Shown: piece by piece, positions 11,577 to 25,300 of the stretch | How the letters are laid out: the number at the start of each line of letters is the position of its first letter | Numbering within the stretch: the first letter of the stretch is position 1 | The notes under the pieces: generated by a model | Database searches by the model: none | What the model was told of the DNA's origin: nothing | The model's input: the letters and a program-made list of their open reading frames with translations, nothing else | Program-made: the position numbers and the translations under genes | Assembly: GCA_037954325.1 (NCBI GenBank) | Contig: JBBMNZ010000046.1 | Span: 124,001-188,000, forward strand | DNA from: Fistularia commersonii | Lineage: Eukaryota; Chordata; Actinopteri; Syngnathiformes; Fistulariidae | Reading direction: 5' to 3' | DNA: 64,000 nt

Positions 11577-14212
11577 GTGGAAATAACTATTGAATTTCAT
11601 CAAGCTGGTTTCTGCTGTTGAAATATGTTGTTTAGGACATGATTCTGCACAATATATGTCAAATTCGTGTGAGCCCATTACAGGTTGAAAGGATATAGCC
11701 ATTCGTTCAAAACGTGCTTATGAGACTGAGTTGAAGAGTTTTTCATTAGGAGTGCAAATAGCTAATGAATTTCATCAAGCTGGTTCCTGCTGTTGAAATA
11801 TGTTGTTTAGGACATGATTCTGCACAAAATATGTCAAATTCAGTATAATCCAGCGACAAGTTCAAAAGACTTTGCCATTCGTGCAAAAAGTGCTTATCTC
11901 ACCGAGTTTAAGCATTTTTGATTAGGAGTGGAAATAACTATTGAATTACATCAAGCTGGTTTCTGCTGTTGAAATATGTTGTTTAGGACATGATTCTGCA
12001 CAATATACTTCAAATTCTTGTGAGCCCATTACAGGTTGAAGGATATAGCTATCCGTTCAAAACGTAATTATGAGACAAAGTTGAAGCGTTTTTTATTAGG
12101 AGTGGAAATAACTAATGGATATTATCAAGCTGGTTTCTGCTGTTGAAATATGTTGTTTATGACATAATTCTGCACAATATATGTCAACTTCAGTGTAATC
12201 CCTTCACAAGTTCAAAAGATATAGCCATTCGTTCAAAAAGTACTTATCTCACCGAGTTGAAGCGTTTTTGATTAGGAGTGGAAATAACTTTTGAATTTCA
12301 TCACGCTGGTTTCTGCTGTTGAAATATGTTGTTTAGGACATGATTCTGCACAATATATGTCAAATTCAGTGTAATCCCTTCACAAGTTCAAAAGATATAG
12401 CCATTTGTTCAAAAAGAACTTATTTCACCGAGTTGAGGCGTTTTTGATTCGGAGTGGAAATAACCAATGAATTTCATCAAGCTGGTTTCTGCTGTTGAAA
12501 TATGTTGTTTAGAACATGTTTCTGCACAATATATGTCAAATTCAGTGTAATCCCTTCATAGGTTCAAAAAATATCGCCAGTCGTTCCAAAAGAACTTATC
12601 TCACCGAGTTGAGGCGTTTTTGATTCGGAGTGGAAATAACCAATGAATTTCATCAAGCTGGTTTCTGCTGTTGAAATATGTTGTGTAGGACATGATTCTG
12701 AAAACACATGTCAAATTCAGTGTAATCCAGCGATAAGATCAAAAGATATAGCCATTCGTGCAAAAAGTGCTTATCTCACCGAGTTGAAGGAATTTTGATT
12801 AGGAGTGGCAATAACTAATGAATTTCATCAAGTAGATTTCTACTGTTGAAATATGTTGTTCAGGACATGATTCTGCACAATATATTTAAAATTAAGTGTA
12901 ATCCCTTCACAAGTTCAAAAGATATAGCCATTCGTTCAAAAATTGCTTATCTCACCGAGTTGAAGTATTTTTGATTAGGAGTGGAAATAACTAATGAATT
13001 TCATCAAGCTGGTTTCTGCTGTTGAAATATGTTGTTTAGGATATGATTCTGCAAAATATATGTCAAAGTCAGTGTGATCCCATTACAGGTTCAAAGGATA
13101 TAGCCATTCGTTCAAAAAGGCCTTATCTCACCGAGTTGAAGCGTTTTTGATTAGGAGTGGAAATAACTAATGAATTTCATCAAGCTGGTTTCTGCTGTTG
13201 AAATATGTTGTTTAGGACATGATTCTGCACAATATATGTCAAAGTCAGTGTGATCCTATTACAGGTTCAAAGGATATAGCCATTCGTTCAAAAAGGACTT
13301 ATCTCACCGAGTTGAGGCGTTTGTGATTAGGAGTGGAAATAACTAATGAATTTCATCAAGCTGGTTTCTGCTGTTGAAATATGTTGTTTAGGACATGATT
13401 CTGCACAATATATGTCAAATTCAGTGTAAACCCTTCATAGGTTCAAAAGACATCGCCAGTCATTCCAAAAGAACTTATGTCACCGAGTTGAGGCGTTTTT
13501 GATTCTGAGTGGAAATAACCAATGAATTTCATCAAGCTGGTTTCTGCTGTTGAAATATGTTGTTTAGGATATGATTTTGAACAATATATGTCAAATTTAG
13601 TGTAATCACATCACAGGTTCAAAAGATATAGCCATTCGTTCAAAAACTGCTTATCTCACCGAGTTGAAGCGTTTTTGATTAGGAGTGGAAATAACTTTTG
13701 AATTTCATCAAGCTGGTTTCTGCTGTTGAAATATGTTGTTTAGAACATGATTCTGCACAATATATGTCCAATTCAGTGTAATCCCTTCATAGGTTCAAAA
13801 GAAATCGCTAGTCATTCCAAAAGAACTTACGTCACCGAGATGAGGCGTTTTTGATTCTGAGTGGAAATAACCAATGAATTTCATCAAGCTGGTTTCTGCT
13901 GTTGAAATATGTTGTTTAGGATATGATTTTGAACAATATATGTCAAATTTAGTGTAATCACATCACAGGTTCAAAAGATATAGCCATTCGTTCAAAAACT
14001 GCTTATCTTATCGGGTTGAAGCGTTTTTGATTAGGAGTGGAAATAACTGATGGATTTCGTTAAGCTGGTTTCTGCTGTTGAAATATGTTTTTAAGGACAT
14101 GATTTTGCAAAACACATGTCAAATTAAGTGTAATCCAGCGATAAGATAAAAAGATATAGCCATTCATGAAAAAAGTGCTTATCTCACCGAGTTGAGACGT
14201 TTCTGATTAGGA
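11577..14212 (+). repeat. HOR A copy 5 (lacks the ATTTCTACAAGC monomer, ends at junction with B)
   Basis: It begins as copies 3 and 4 do but goes from the CACGCTGG monomer directly to the ATTTGTTC ending. The ATTTCTACAAGC monomer is lost, as in copies 1 and 2. It keeps the GATCCTATTAC monomer. At its end it follows the copy 1 order (GATATGATTTTGAAC, then GATGGATTTCG) rather than the hybrid of copies 3 and 4, and then joins block B. Confidence 0.88.
12831..12844. repeat. Perfect palindrome variant, HOR A copy 5
   Basis: Same 14 bp dyad. The spacing of 2460 bp reflects the lost monomer. Confidence 0.85.
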
Positions 14213-17200
14213 GTGGAAATAACTAATGAATTTCATCAAGCTGGTTCCCGCTGTTGAAATATGCTGTTTAGAACAAGATTCTGCACAAAATATGTCAAAT
14301 TCAGTATAATCCAGTGACAAGTTCAAAAGATATAGCCATTCGATCAAAAAGTGCTTATCTCACCGAGTTGAAGCATTTTTGATTTGGAGTGGAAATAACT
14401 AATGAATTTCATCAAGCTGGTTTCTGCTGTTGAAATATGTTGTTTAGGACAAGATTCTGCACAATATATGTCAACTTCAGTGAAATCCCATCACAGGTTC
14501 AAAAAATATAGCCATTCGTTCAAAAATTGCTTATCTCACCAAGTTGAAGAGTTTTTGATTAGTATTGGAAATAACTAATGAATTTCATCACGCTGGTTTC
14601 TGCTCTTGAAATTTGTTGTTTAGGACATGATTCTGGACAATATATTTCAAATTCAGTGTAATCCCTTCACAAGTTCAAAAGATATCGCCATTCGTTCAAA
14701 AAGTACTTATCTCACCGAGTTGAAGCGTTTTTGATTAGGAGTGGAAATAACTTTTGAATTTCATCAAGCTGGTTTCTGCTGTTGAAATATGTTCTTTAGG
14801 ACATGATTCTGCACACTATATGTCAAATTCAGTGAAATCCCATCACAGGTTCAAAAGATATAGCCATTCGTTAAAAAATTGCTTATCTCACCAAGTTGAA
14901 GAGTTTTTGATTAGGAGCGGAAATAACTATTGAATTTCATCAAGCTGGTTTCTGCTGTTGAAATATGTTGTTTAGGACATGATTCTGCACAATATACGTC
15001 AAATTCTTGTGAGCCCATTACAGGTTAAAAGGATATAGCCATTCGTTCAAAACGTGCTTATGAGACCGAGTTGAAGCGTTTTTGAATAGGAGTGGAAATA
15101 ACTAATGGATATTATCAAGCTGGTTTCTGCTGTTGAAATATGTTGTTTATGACATAATTCTGCACAATATATGTCAAATTAAGTGTAATCCCTTCACAAG
15201 TTCAAAAGATATAGCCATTCGTTCAAAAAGTACTTATCTCACCGAGTTGAAGCGTTTTTGATTAGGAGTGGAAAAAACTTTTGATTTTCATCAAGCTGGT
15301 TTCTGCTGTTGAAATATGTTGTTTAGGACATGATTCTGCAGAAAATATTTCAAATTCAGTGTAATCCAGCAACAAGATCAAAGGATATAGCCAATCTTGC
15401 AAATAATGCTTATCTCACCGAGTTGAAGCGTTTTTGTTTAGGAGTGGAAATAACTAATGAATTTCATCAAGCTGGTTACTGCTCTTGAAATATGTTTTTT
15501 GGGATATGATTCTACACAATATATGTCAAATTCAGTGTGATCCCATTAAAGGTTCAAAGGATATAGCCATTCTTTCAAAAAGGACTTATCTCACCGAGTT
15601 GAAGCGTTTTTGATTAGGAGTGGAAATAACTAATGAATTTCATCAAGCTGGTTTCTGCTGTTGAAATATGTTGTTTATGACATAATTCTGCACAATATAT
15701 GTCAAATTAAGTGTAATCCCTTCACAAGTTCAAAAGATATAGCCATTCGTTCAAAAAGTACTGATATCACCGAGTTGAAGCGTTTTTGATTAGGAGTGGA
15801 AATAACTTTTGAATTTCGTCACGCTGGTTTCTGCTGTTGAAATATGTTGTTTAGGACATGATTCTGCACAATTTTTGTCAAATTCAGTGTAATCCCTTCA
15901 TAGGTTCAAAAGATATCGCCAGTCGTTCAAAAAGTACTTATCTCACCGAGTTGATGCGTTTGTGGATTCGGAGTGGAAATAATCAATGAATTTCATCAAG
16001 CTGGTTTCTGCTGTTGAAATATGTTTTTAAGGATATGATTCTGCACAATATAGGTCAAATTTAGTGTAATCATATTACAGGTTCAAAAGACATAGCCATT
16101 CATTCAAAAACTGCTTATCTTATCGGGTTGAAGCGTTTTTGATTGAGAGTGGAAATAACTAATGGATTTAATCAAGCTGATTTCTGCTGTTGAAATATGT
16201 TGTTTAGGACATGATTCTGCAAAACACATGTCAAATTAAGTGTAATCCAGCGATAAGATCAAAAGATATAGCCATTCGTGAAAAAAAGTGCTTATCTCAC
16301 CGAGTTGAGACGTGTCTGATTAGGAGTGGAAATAACTAATGAATTTCATCAAGCTGGTTCCCGCTGTTGAAATATGTTGTTTAGAACAAGATTCTGCACA
16401 AAATATGTCAAATTCAGTATAATCCAGTGACAAGTTCAAAAGATATAGCCATTCGATCAAAAAGTGCTTATCTCACCGAGTTGAAGCATTTTTGATTTGG
16501 AGTGGAAATAACTAATGAATTTCATCAAGCTGGTTTCTGCTGTTGAAAATGTTGTTTAGGACAAGATTCTGCACAATATATGTCAACTTCAGTGAAATCC
16601 CATCACAGGTTCAAAAAATATAGCCATTCGTTCAAAAATTGCTTATCTCACCAAGTTGAAGAGTTTTTGATTAGTATTGGAAATAACTTTTGAATTTCAT
16701 CACGCTGGTTTCTGCTCTTGAAATTTGTGTTTTAGGACATGATTCTGTTCAATATATTTCAAATTCAGTGTAATCCCTTCACAAGTTCAAAAGATATCGC
16801 CATTCGTTCAAAAAGTACTTATCTCACCGAGTTGAAGCGTTTTTGATTAGGAGTGGAAATAACTTTTGAATTTCATCAAGCTGGTTTCTGCTGTTGAAAT
16901 ATGTTCTTTAGGACATGATTCTGCACACTATATGTCAAATTCAGTGAAATCCCATCACAGGTTCAAAAGATATAGCCATTCGTTCAAAAATTGCTTATCT
17001 CACCAAGTTGAAGAGTTTTTGATTAGGAGCGGAAATAACTATTGAATTTCATCAAGCTGGTTTCTGCTGTTGAAATATGTTGTTTAGGACATGATTCTGC
17101 ACAATATACGTCAAATTCTTGTGAGCCCATTACAGGTTGAAAGGATATAGCCATCCGTTCAAAACGTGCTTATGAGACCAGGTTGAAGCGTTTTTGATTA

Positions 17201-17732
17201 GGAGTGGAAATAACTTTTGAATTTCATCACGCTGGTTTCTGCTGTTGAAATATGTTGTTTAGGACATGATTCTGCACAATATATGTCAAATTCAGTGTAA
17301 TCCCTTCATAGGTTCAAAAGATATCGCCAGTCGTTCAAAAAGTACTTATCTCACCGAGTTGATGCGTTTTTGGATTCGGAGTGGAAATAATCAATGAATT
17401 TCATCAAGCTGGTTTCTGCTGTTGAAATATGTTTTTTAGGATATGATTCTGCACAATATATGTCAAATTTAGTGTAATCACATTACAGGTTCAAAAGACA
17501 TAGCCATTCGTTCAAAAACTGCTTATCTTATCGGGTTTAAGCGTTTTTGATTGAGAGTGGAAATAACTAATGGATTTAATCAAGCTGGTTTCTGCTGTTG
17601 AAATATGTTGTTTAGGACATGATTTTGCAGAACACATGTCAAATTCAGTGTAATCCAGCGACAAGATCAAAAGATATAGCCATTCGTGCAAAAAGTGCTT
17701 ATCTCACCGAGTTGAAGCAATTTTGATTAGGA

Positions 17733-17908
17733 GTGGCAATAACTAATGAATTTCATCAAGTAGATTTCTACTGTTGAAATATGTTGTTTAGGACATGATT
17801 CTGGACAATATATTTCAAATTCAGTGTAATCCCTTCACAAGTTCAAAAGATATCGCCATTCGTTCAAAAAGTACTTATCTCACCAAGTTGAAGCGTTTTT
17901 GATTAGGA
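17733..17908 (+). repeat. Hybrid monomer explaining the 18-monomer B unit
   Basis: The first part is the GTGGCAATAAC palindrome monomer. From about GATTCTGGACAATATATTTC it becomes the type found near 16687, with GATATCGCC. It is followed at once by the GTTCTTTTAGG monomer. Full-length units have the palindrome monomer followed by GACAGGATTCTG and four further monomers. Confidence 0.8.
17759..17772. repeat. Perfect palindrome variant, HOR B copy 1
   Basis: Same dyad, inside the hybrid monomer 17733-17908. Confidence 0.85.
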
Positions 17909-18449
17909 GTGGAAATAACTTTTGAATTTCATCAAGCTGGTTTCTGCTGTTGAAATATGTTCTTTTAGGACATGATTCTGCACACTATATGTCAAATTCA
18001 GTGAAATCCCATCACAGGTTCAAAAGATATAGCCATTCGTTCAAAAATTGCTTATCTCACCAAGTTGAAGAGTTTTTGATTAGGAGCGGAAATAACTATT
18101 GAATTTCATCAAGCTGGTTTCTGCTGTTGAAATATGTTGTTTAGGACATGATTCTGCACAATATACGTCAAATTCTTGTGAGCCCATTACAGGTTAAAAG
18201 GATATAGCCATTCGTTCAAAACGTGCTTATGAGACCGAGTTGAAGCGTTTTTGAATAGGAGTGGAAATAACTAATGGATATTATCAAGCTGGTTTCTGCT
18301 GTTGAAATATGTTGTTTATGACATAATTCTGCACAATATATGTCAAATTAAGTGTAATCCCTTCACAAGTTCAAAAGATATAGCCATTCGTTCAAAAAGT
18401 ACTTATCTCACCGAGTTGAAGCGTTTTTGATTAGGAGTGGAAAAAACTT

Positions 18450-21400
18450 TTGATTTTCATCAAGCTGGTTTCTGCTGTTGAAATATGTTGTTTAGGACAT
18501 GATTCTGCAGAAAATATTTCAAATTCAGTGTAATCCAGCAACAAGATCAAAGGATATAGCCAATCTTGCAAATAATGCTTATCTCACCGAGTTGAAGCGT
18601 TTTTGTTTAGGAGTGGAAATAACTAATGAATTTCATCAAGCTGGTTACTGCTGTTGAAATATGTTTTTTGGGATATGATTCTACACAATATATGTCAAAT
18701 TCAGTGTGATCCCATTAAAGGTTCAAAGGATATAGCCATTCTTTCAAAAAGGACTTATCTCACCGAGTTGAAGCGTTTTTGATTAGGAGTGGAAATAACT
18801 AATGAATTTCATCAAGCTGGTTTCTGCTGTTGAAATATGTTGTTTATGACATAATTCTGCACAATATATGTCAAATTAAGTGTAATCCCTTCACAAGTTC
18901 AAAAGATATAGCCATTCGTTCAAAAAGTACTTATATCATCGAGTTGAAGCGTTTTTGATTAGGAGTGGAAATAACTTTTGAATTTCGTCACGCTGGTTTC
19001 TGCTGTTGAAATATGTTGTTTAGGACATGACTCTGCACAATTTTTGTCAAATTAAGTGTAATCCCTTCATAGGTTCAAAAGATATCGCCAGTCGTTCAAA
19101 AAGTACTTATCTCACCGAGTTGATGCGTTTGTGGATTCGGAGTGGAAATAATCAATGAATTTCATCAAGCTGGTTTCTGCTGTTGAAATATGTTTTTAAG
19201 GATATGATTCTGCACAATATAGGTCAAATTTAGTGTAATCATATTACAGGTTCAAAAGACATAGCCATTCATTCAAAAACTGCTTATCTTATCGGGTTGA
19301 AGCGTTTTTGATTGAGAGTGGAAATAACTAATGGATTTAATCAAGCTGGTTTCTGCATTTGAAATATGTTGTTTAGGACATGATTCTGCAAAACACATGT
19401 CAAATTAAGTGTAATCCAGCGATAAGATCAAAAGATATAGCCATTCGTGAAAAAAAGTGCTTATCTCACCGAGTTGAGACGTGTCTGATTAGGAGTGGAA
19501 ATAACTAATGAATTTCATCAAGCTGGTTCCCGCTGTTGAAATATGTTGTTTAGAACAAGATTCTGCACAAAATATGTCAAATTCAGTATAATCCAGTGAC
19601 AAGTTCAAAAGATATAGCCATTCGATCAAAAAGTGCTTATCTCACCGAGTTGAAGCATTTTTGATTTGGAGTGGAAATAACTAATGAATTTCATCAAGCT
19701 GGTTTCTGCTGTTGAAAATGTTGTTTAGGACAAGATTCTGCACAATATATGTCAACTTCAGTGAAATCCCATCACAGGTTCAAAAAATATAGCCATTCGT
19801 TCAAAAATTGCTTATCTCACCAAGTTGAAGAGTTTTTGATTAGTATTGGAAATAACTTTTGAATTTCATCACGCTGGTTTCTGCTCTTGAAATTTGTGTT
19901 TTAGGACATGATTCTGTTCAATATATTTCAAATTCAGTGTAATCCCTTCACAAGTTCAAAAGATATCGCCATTCGTTCAAAAAGTACTTATCTCACCGAG
20001 TTGAAGCGTTTTTGATTAGGAGTGGAAATAACTTTTGAATTTCATCAAGCTGGTTTCTGCTGTTGAAATATGTTCTTTAGGACATGATTCTGCACACTAT
20101 ATGTCAAATTCAGTGAAATCCCATCACAGGTTCAAAAGATATAGCCATTTGTTCAAAAATTGCTTATCTCACCAAGTTGAAGAGTTTTTGATTAGGAGCG
20201 GAAATAACTATTGAATTTCATCAAGCTGGTTTCTGCTGTTGAAATATGTTGTTTAGGACATGATTCTGCACAATATACGTCAAATTCTTGTGAGCCCATT
20301 ACAGGTTGAAAGGATATAGCCATCCGTTCAAAACGTGCTTATGAGACCAGGTTGAAGCGTTTTTGATTAGGAGTGGAAATAACTTTTGAATTTCATCACG
20401 CTGGTTTCTGCTGTTGAAATATGTTGTTTAGGACATGATTCTGCACAATATATGTCAAATTCAGTGTAATCCCTTCATAGGTTCAAAAGATATCGCCAGT
20501 CGTTCAAAAAGTACTTATCTCACCGAGTTGATGCGTTTTTGGATTCGGAGTGGAAATAATCAATGAATTTCATCAAGCTGGTTTCTGCTGTTGAAATATG
20601 TTTTTTAGGATATGATTCTGCACAATATATGTCAAATTTAGTGTAATCACATTACAGGTTCAAAAGACATAGCCATTCGTTCAAAAACTGCTTATCTTAT
20701 CGGGTTTAAGCGTTTTTGATTGAGAGTGGAAATAACTAATGGATTTAATCAAGCTGGTTTCTGCTGTTGAAATATGTTGTTTAGGACATGATTTTGCAGA
20801 ACACATGTCAAATTCAGTGTAATCCAGCGACAAGATCAAAAGATATAGCCATTCGTGCAAAAAGTGCTTATCTCACCGAGTTGAAGCAATTTTGATTAGG
20901 AGTGGCAATAACTAATGAATTTCATCAAGTAGATTTCTACTGTTGAAATATGTTGTTTAGGACAGGATTCTGCACAATATATGTCAAATTCAGTGTAATC
21001 CCTTCACAAGTTCAAAAGATATAGCCATTCGTTCAAAAAGTGCTTATCTCACCGAGTTGAAGCATTTTTGATTAGGAGTGGAAATAGCTAATGAATTTCA
21101 TCAAGCTGGTTTCTGCTGCTGAAATATGTTGTTTAGGATATGATTCTGCACAATATATGTCAAAGTCAGTGTGATCCCATTACAGGTTCAAAGGATATAG
21201 CCATTCGTTCAAAAAGGACTTATCTCACCGAGTTGAAGCGTTTTTGATTAGGAGTGGAAATAACTAATGAATTTCATCAAGCTGGTTTCTGCTGTTGAAA
21301 TATGTTGTTTAGGACATGATTCTGCACAATATATGTCAAATTAAGTGTAATCCCTTCACAAGTTCAAAAGACATAGCCATTCGTTAAAAAACTGCTTATC

Positions 21401-22321
21401 TTATCGCATTGAAGCGTTTATGATTGAGAGTGGAAATAACTAATGGATTTAATCAAGCTGGTTTCTGCTGTTGAAATATGTTGTTTAGGACATGATTCTG
21501 CAGAACACATGTCAAATTCAGTGTAATCCAGCGACAAGATCAAAAGATATAGCCATTCGTGCAAAAAGTGCTTATCTCACCGAGTTGAAGCGTTTTTGAT
21601 TAGGAGTGGAAATAACTTTTGAATTTCATCAAGCTGGTTTCTGCTGTTGAAATATGTTGTTTAGAACATGTTTTTGCACAATATATGTCAAATTCAGTGT
21701 AATCCCTTCATAGGTTCAAAAGATATCGCCAGTCGTTCCAAAAGAACTTATCTCACCGAGTTGAAGCGTTTTTGATTAGGATTGGAAATAACTAATGAAT
21801 TTCTACAAGCTGGTTTCTGCTGTTGAAATATGTTGTTTAGGACATGATTCTGCACAATATATGTCAAATTCAGTGTAATCCCTTCACAAGTTCAAAAGAT
21901 ATAGCCATTCGTTAAAAAATTGCTTATCTCACCAAGTTGAAGAGTTTTTGATTAGGAGCGGAAATAACTATTGAATTTCATCAAGCTGGTTTCTGCTGTT
22001 GAAATATGTTGTTTAGGACATGATTCTGCACAATATACGTCAAATTCTTGTGAGCCCATTACAGGTTAAAAGGATATAGCCATTCGTTCAAAACGTGCTT
22101 ATGAGACCGAGTTGAAGCGTTTTTGAATAGGAGTGGAAATAACTAATGGATATTATCAAGCTGGTTTCTGCTGTTGAAATATGTTGTTTATGACATAATT
22201 CTGCACAATATATGTCAAATTAAGTGTAATCCCTTCACAAGTTCAAAAGATATAGCCATTCGTTCAAAAAGTACTTATCTCACCGAGTTGAAGCGTTTTT
22301 GATTAGGAGTGGAAAAAACTT
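18450..22321 (+). repeat. HOR B copy 2 (22 monomers, 3872 bp)
   Basis: Full-length unit. It shares with copy 3 the variants GTACTTATATCATCG, GACTCTGCACAATTTTTG and TTCTGCATTTG. With copy 4 it shares CCATTTGTTC in the GTTCTTTAGG monomer. It has one palindrome, at 20928. Confidence 0.93.
20928..20941. repeat. Perfect palindrome variant, HOR B copy 2
   Basis: Same dyad, 3169 bp after the previous one. Confidence 0.85.
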
Positions 22322-25300
22322 TTGATTTTCATCAAGCTGGTTTCTGCTGTTGAAATATGTTGTTTAGGACATGATTCTGCAGAAAATATTTCAAATTCAG
22401 TGTAATCCAGCAACAAGATCAAAGGATATAGCCAATCTTGCAAATAATGCTTATCTCACCGAGTTGAAGCGTTTTTGTTTAGGAGTGGAAATAACTAATG
22501 AATTTCATCAAGCTGGTTACTGCTGTTGAAATATGTTTTTTGGGATATGATTCTACACAATATATGTCAAATTCAGTGTGATCCCATTAAAGGTTCAAAG
22601 GATATAGCCATTCTTTCAAAAAGGACTTATCTCACCGAGTTGAAGCGTTTTTGATTAGGAGTGGAAATAACTAATGAATTTCATCAAGCTGGTTTCTGCT
22701 GTTGAAATATGTTGTTTATGACATAATTCTGCACAATATATGTCAAATTAAGTGTAATCCCTTCACAAGTTCAAAAGATATAGCCATTCGTTCAAAAAGT
22801 ACTTATATCATCGAGTTGAAGCGTTTTTGATTAGGAGTGGAAATAACTTTTGAATTTCGTCACGCTGGTTTCTGCTGTTGAAATATGTTGTTTAGGACAT
22901 GACTCTGCACAATTTTTGTCAAATTAAGTGTAATCCCTTCATAGGTTCAAAAGATATCGCCAGTCGTTCAAAAAGTACTTATCTCACCGAGTTGATGCGT
23001 TTGTGGATTCGGAGTGGAAATAATCAATGAATTTCATCAAGCTGGTTTCTGCTGTTGAAATATGTTTTTAAGGATATGATTCTGCACAATATAGGTCAAA
23101 TTTAGTGTAATCATATTACAGGTTCAAAAGACATAGCCATTCATTCAAAAACTGCTTATCTTATCGGGTTGAAGCGTTTTTGATTGAGAGTGGAAATAAC
23201 TAATGGATTTAATCAAGCTGGTTTCTGCATTTGAAATATGTTGTTTAGGACATGATTCTGCAAAACACATGTCAAATTAAGTGTAATCCAGCGATAAGAT
23301 CAAAAGATATAGCCATTCGTGAAAAAAAGTGCTTATCTCACCGAGTTGAGACGTGTCTGATTAGGAGTGGAAATAACTAATGAATTTCATCAAGCTGGTT
23401 CCCGCTGTTGAAATATGTTGTTTAGAACAAGATTCTGCACAAAATATGTCAAATTCAGTATAATCCAGTGACAAGTTCAAAAGATATAGCCATTCGATCA
23501 AAAAGTGCTTATCTCACCGAGTTGAAGCATTTTTGATTTGGAGTGGAAATAACTAATGAATTTCATCAAGCTGGTTTCTGCTGTTGAAAATGTTGTTTAG
23601 GACAAGATTCTGCACAATATATGTCAACTTCAGTGAAATCCCATCACAGGTTCAAAAAATATAGCCATTCGTTCAAAAATTGCTTATCTCACCAAGTTGA
23701 AGAGTTTTTGATTAGTATTGGAAATAACTTTTGAATTTCATCACGCTGGTTTCTGCTCTTGAAATTTGTGTTTTAGGACATGATTCTGTTCAATATATTT
23801 CAAATTCAGTGTAATCCCTTCACAAGTTCAAAAGATATCGCCATTCGTTCAAAAAGTACTTATCTCACCGAGTTGAAGCGTTTTTGATTAGGAGTGGAAA
23901 TAACTTTTGAATTTCATCAAGCTGGTTTCTGCTGTTGAAATATGTTCTTTAGGACATGATTCTGCACACTATATGTCAAATTCAGTGAAATCCCATCACA
24001 GGTTCAAAAGATATAGCCATTCGTTCAAAAATTGCTTATCTCACCAAGTTGAAGAGTTTTTGATTAGGAGCGGAAATAACTATTGAATTTCATCAAGCTG
24101 GTTTCTGCTGTTGAAATATGTTGTTTAGGACATGATTCTGCACAATATACGTCAAATTCTTGTGAGCCCATTACAGGTTGAAAGGATATAGCCATCCGTT
24201 CAAAACGTGCTTATGAGACCAGGTTGAAGCGTTTTTGATTAGGAGTGGAAATAACTTTTGAATTTCATCACGCTGGTTTCTGCTGTTGAAATATGTTGTT
24301 TAGGACATGATTCTGCACAATATATGTCAAATTCAGTGTAATCCCTTCATAGGTTCAAAAGATATCGCCAGTCGTTCAAAAAGTACTTATCTCACCGAGT
24401 TGATGCGTTTTTGGATTCGGAGTGGAAATAATCAATGAATTTCATCAAGCTGGTTTCTGCTGTTGAAATATGTTTTTTAGGATATGATTCTGCACAATAT
24501 ATGTCAAATTTAGTGTAATCACATTACAGGTTCAAAAGACATAGCCATTCGTTCAAAAACTGCTTATCTTATCGGGTTTAAGCGTTTTTGATTGAGAGTG
24601 GAAATAACTAATGGATTTAATCAAGCTGGTTTCTGCTGTTGAAATATGTTGTTTAGGACATGATTTTGCAGAACACATGTCAAATTCAGTGTAATCCAGC
24701 GACAAGATCAAAAGATATAGCCATTCGTGCAAAAAGTGCTTATCTCACCGAGTTGAAGCAATTTTGATTAGGAGTGGCAATAACTAATGAATTTCATCAA
24801 GTAGATTTCTACTGTTGAAATATGTTGTTTAGGACAGGATTCTGCACAATATATGTCAAATTCAGTGTAATCCCTTCACAAGTTCAAAAGATATAGCCAT
24901 TCGTTCAAAAAGTGCTTATCTCACCGAGTTGAAGCATTTTTGATTAGGAGTGGAAATAGCTAATGAATTTCATCAAGCTGGTTTCTGCTGCTGAAATATG
25001 TTGTTTAGGATATGATTCTGCACAATATATGTCAAAGTCAGTGTGATCCCATTACAGGTTCAAAGGATATAGCCATTCGTTCAAAAAGGACTTATCTCAC
25101 CGAGTTGAAGCGTTTTTGATTAGGAGTGGAAATAACTAATGAATTTCATCAAGCTGGTTTCTGCTGTTGAAATATGTTGTTTAGGACATGATTCTGCACA
25201 ATATATGTCAAATTAAGTGTAATCCCTTCACAAGTTCAAAAGACATAGCCATTCGTTAAAAAACTGCTTATCTTATCGCATTGAAGCGTTTATGATTGAG

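Larger units (their letters stand above)
1..14212 (+). repeat. HOR block A (15- to 19-monomer units)
   Basis: Five successive units start with the same marker monomer (CTATTGAATTTC, then GTGTGAGCCC). It is followed by the GTGCAAATAGC monomer, the CTTGTGAGCCC monomer and the ATGGATATTATC monomer. Marker starts are 1, 2977, 6304, 8941 and 11577. Order is conserved, and units differ mainly by gain or loss of whole monomers. The block ends near 14190, inside a monomer where A-type sequence (GATGGATTTCG start) passes into the B-type ending GAGACGTTTCTG. Confidence 0.93.
15281..18449 (+). repeat. HOR B copy 1 (18-monomer deletion form, 3169 bp)
   Basis: Same monomer order as the 3872 bp units, but four monomers are missing after the palindrome-bearing monomer. 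The gap is closed by the hybrid at 17733-17908. Private variants include GGTTACTGCTCTTG near 15474, where the other copies have GGTTACTGCTGTTG. Confidence 0.9.
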
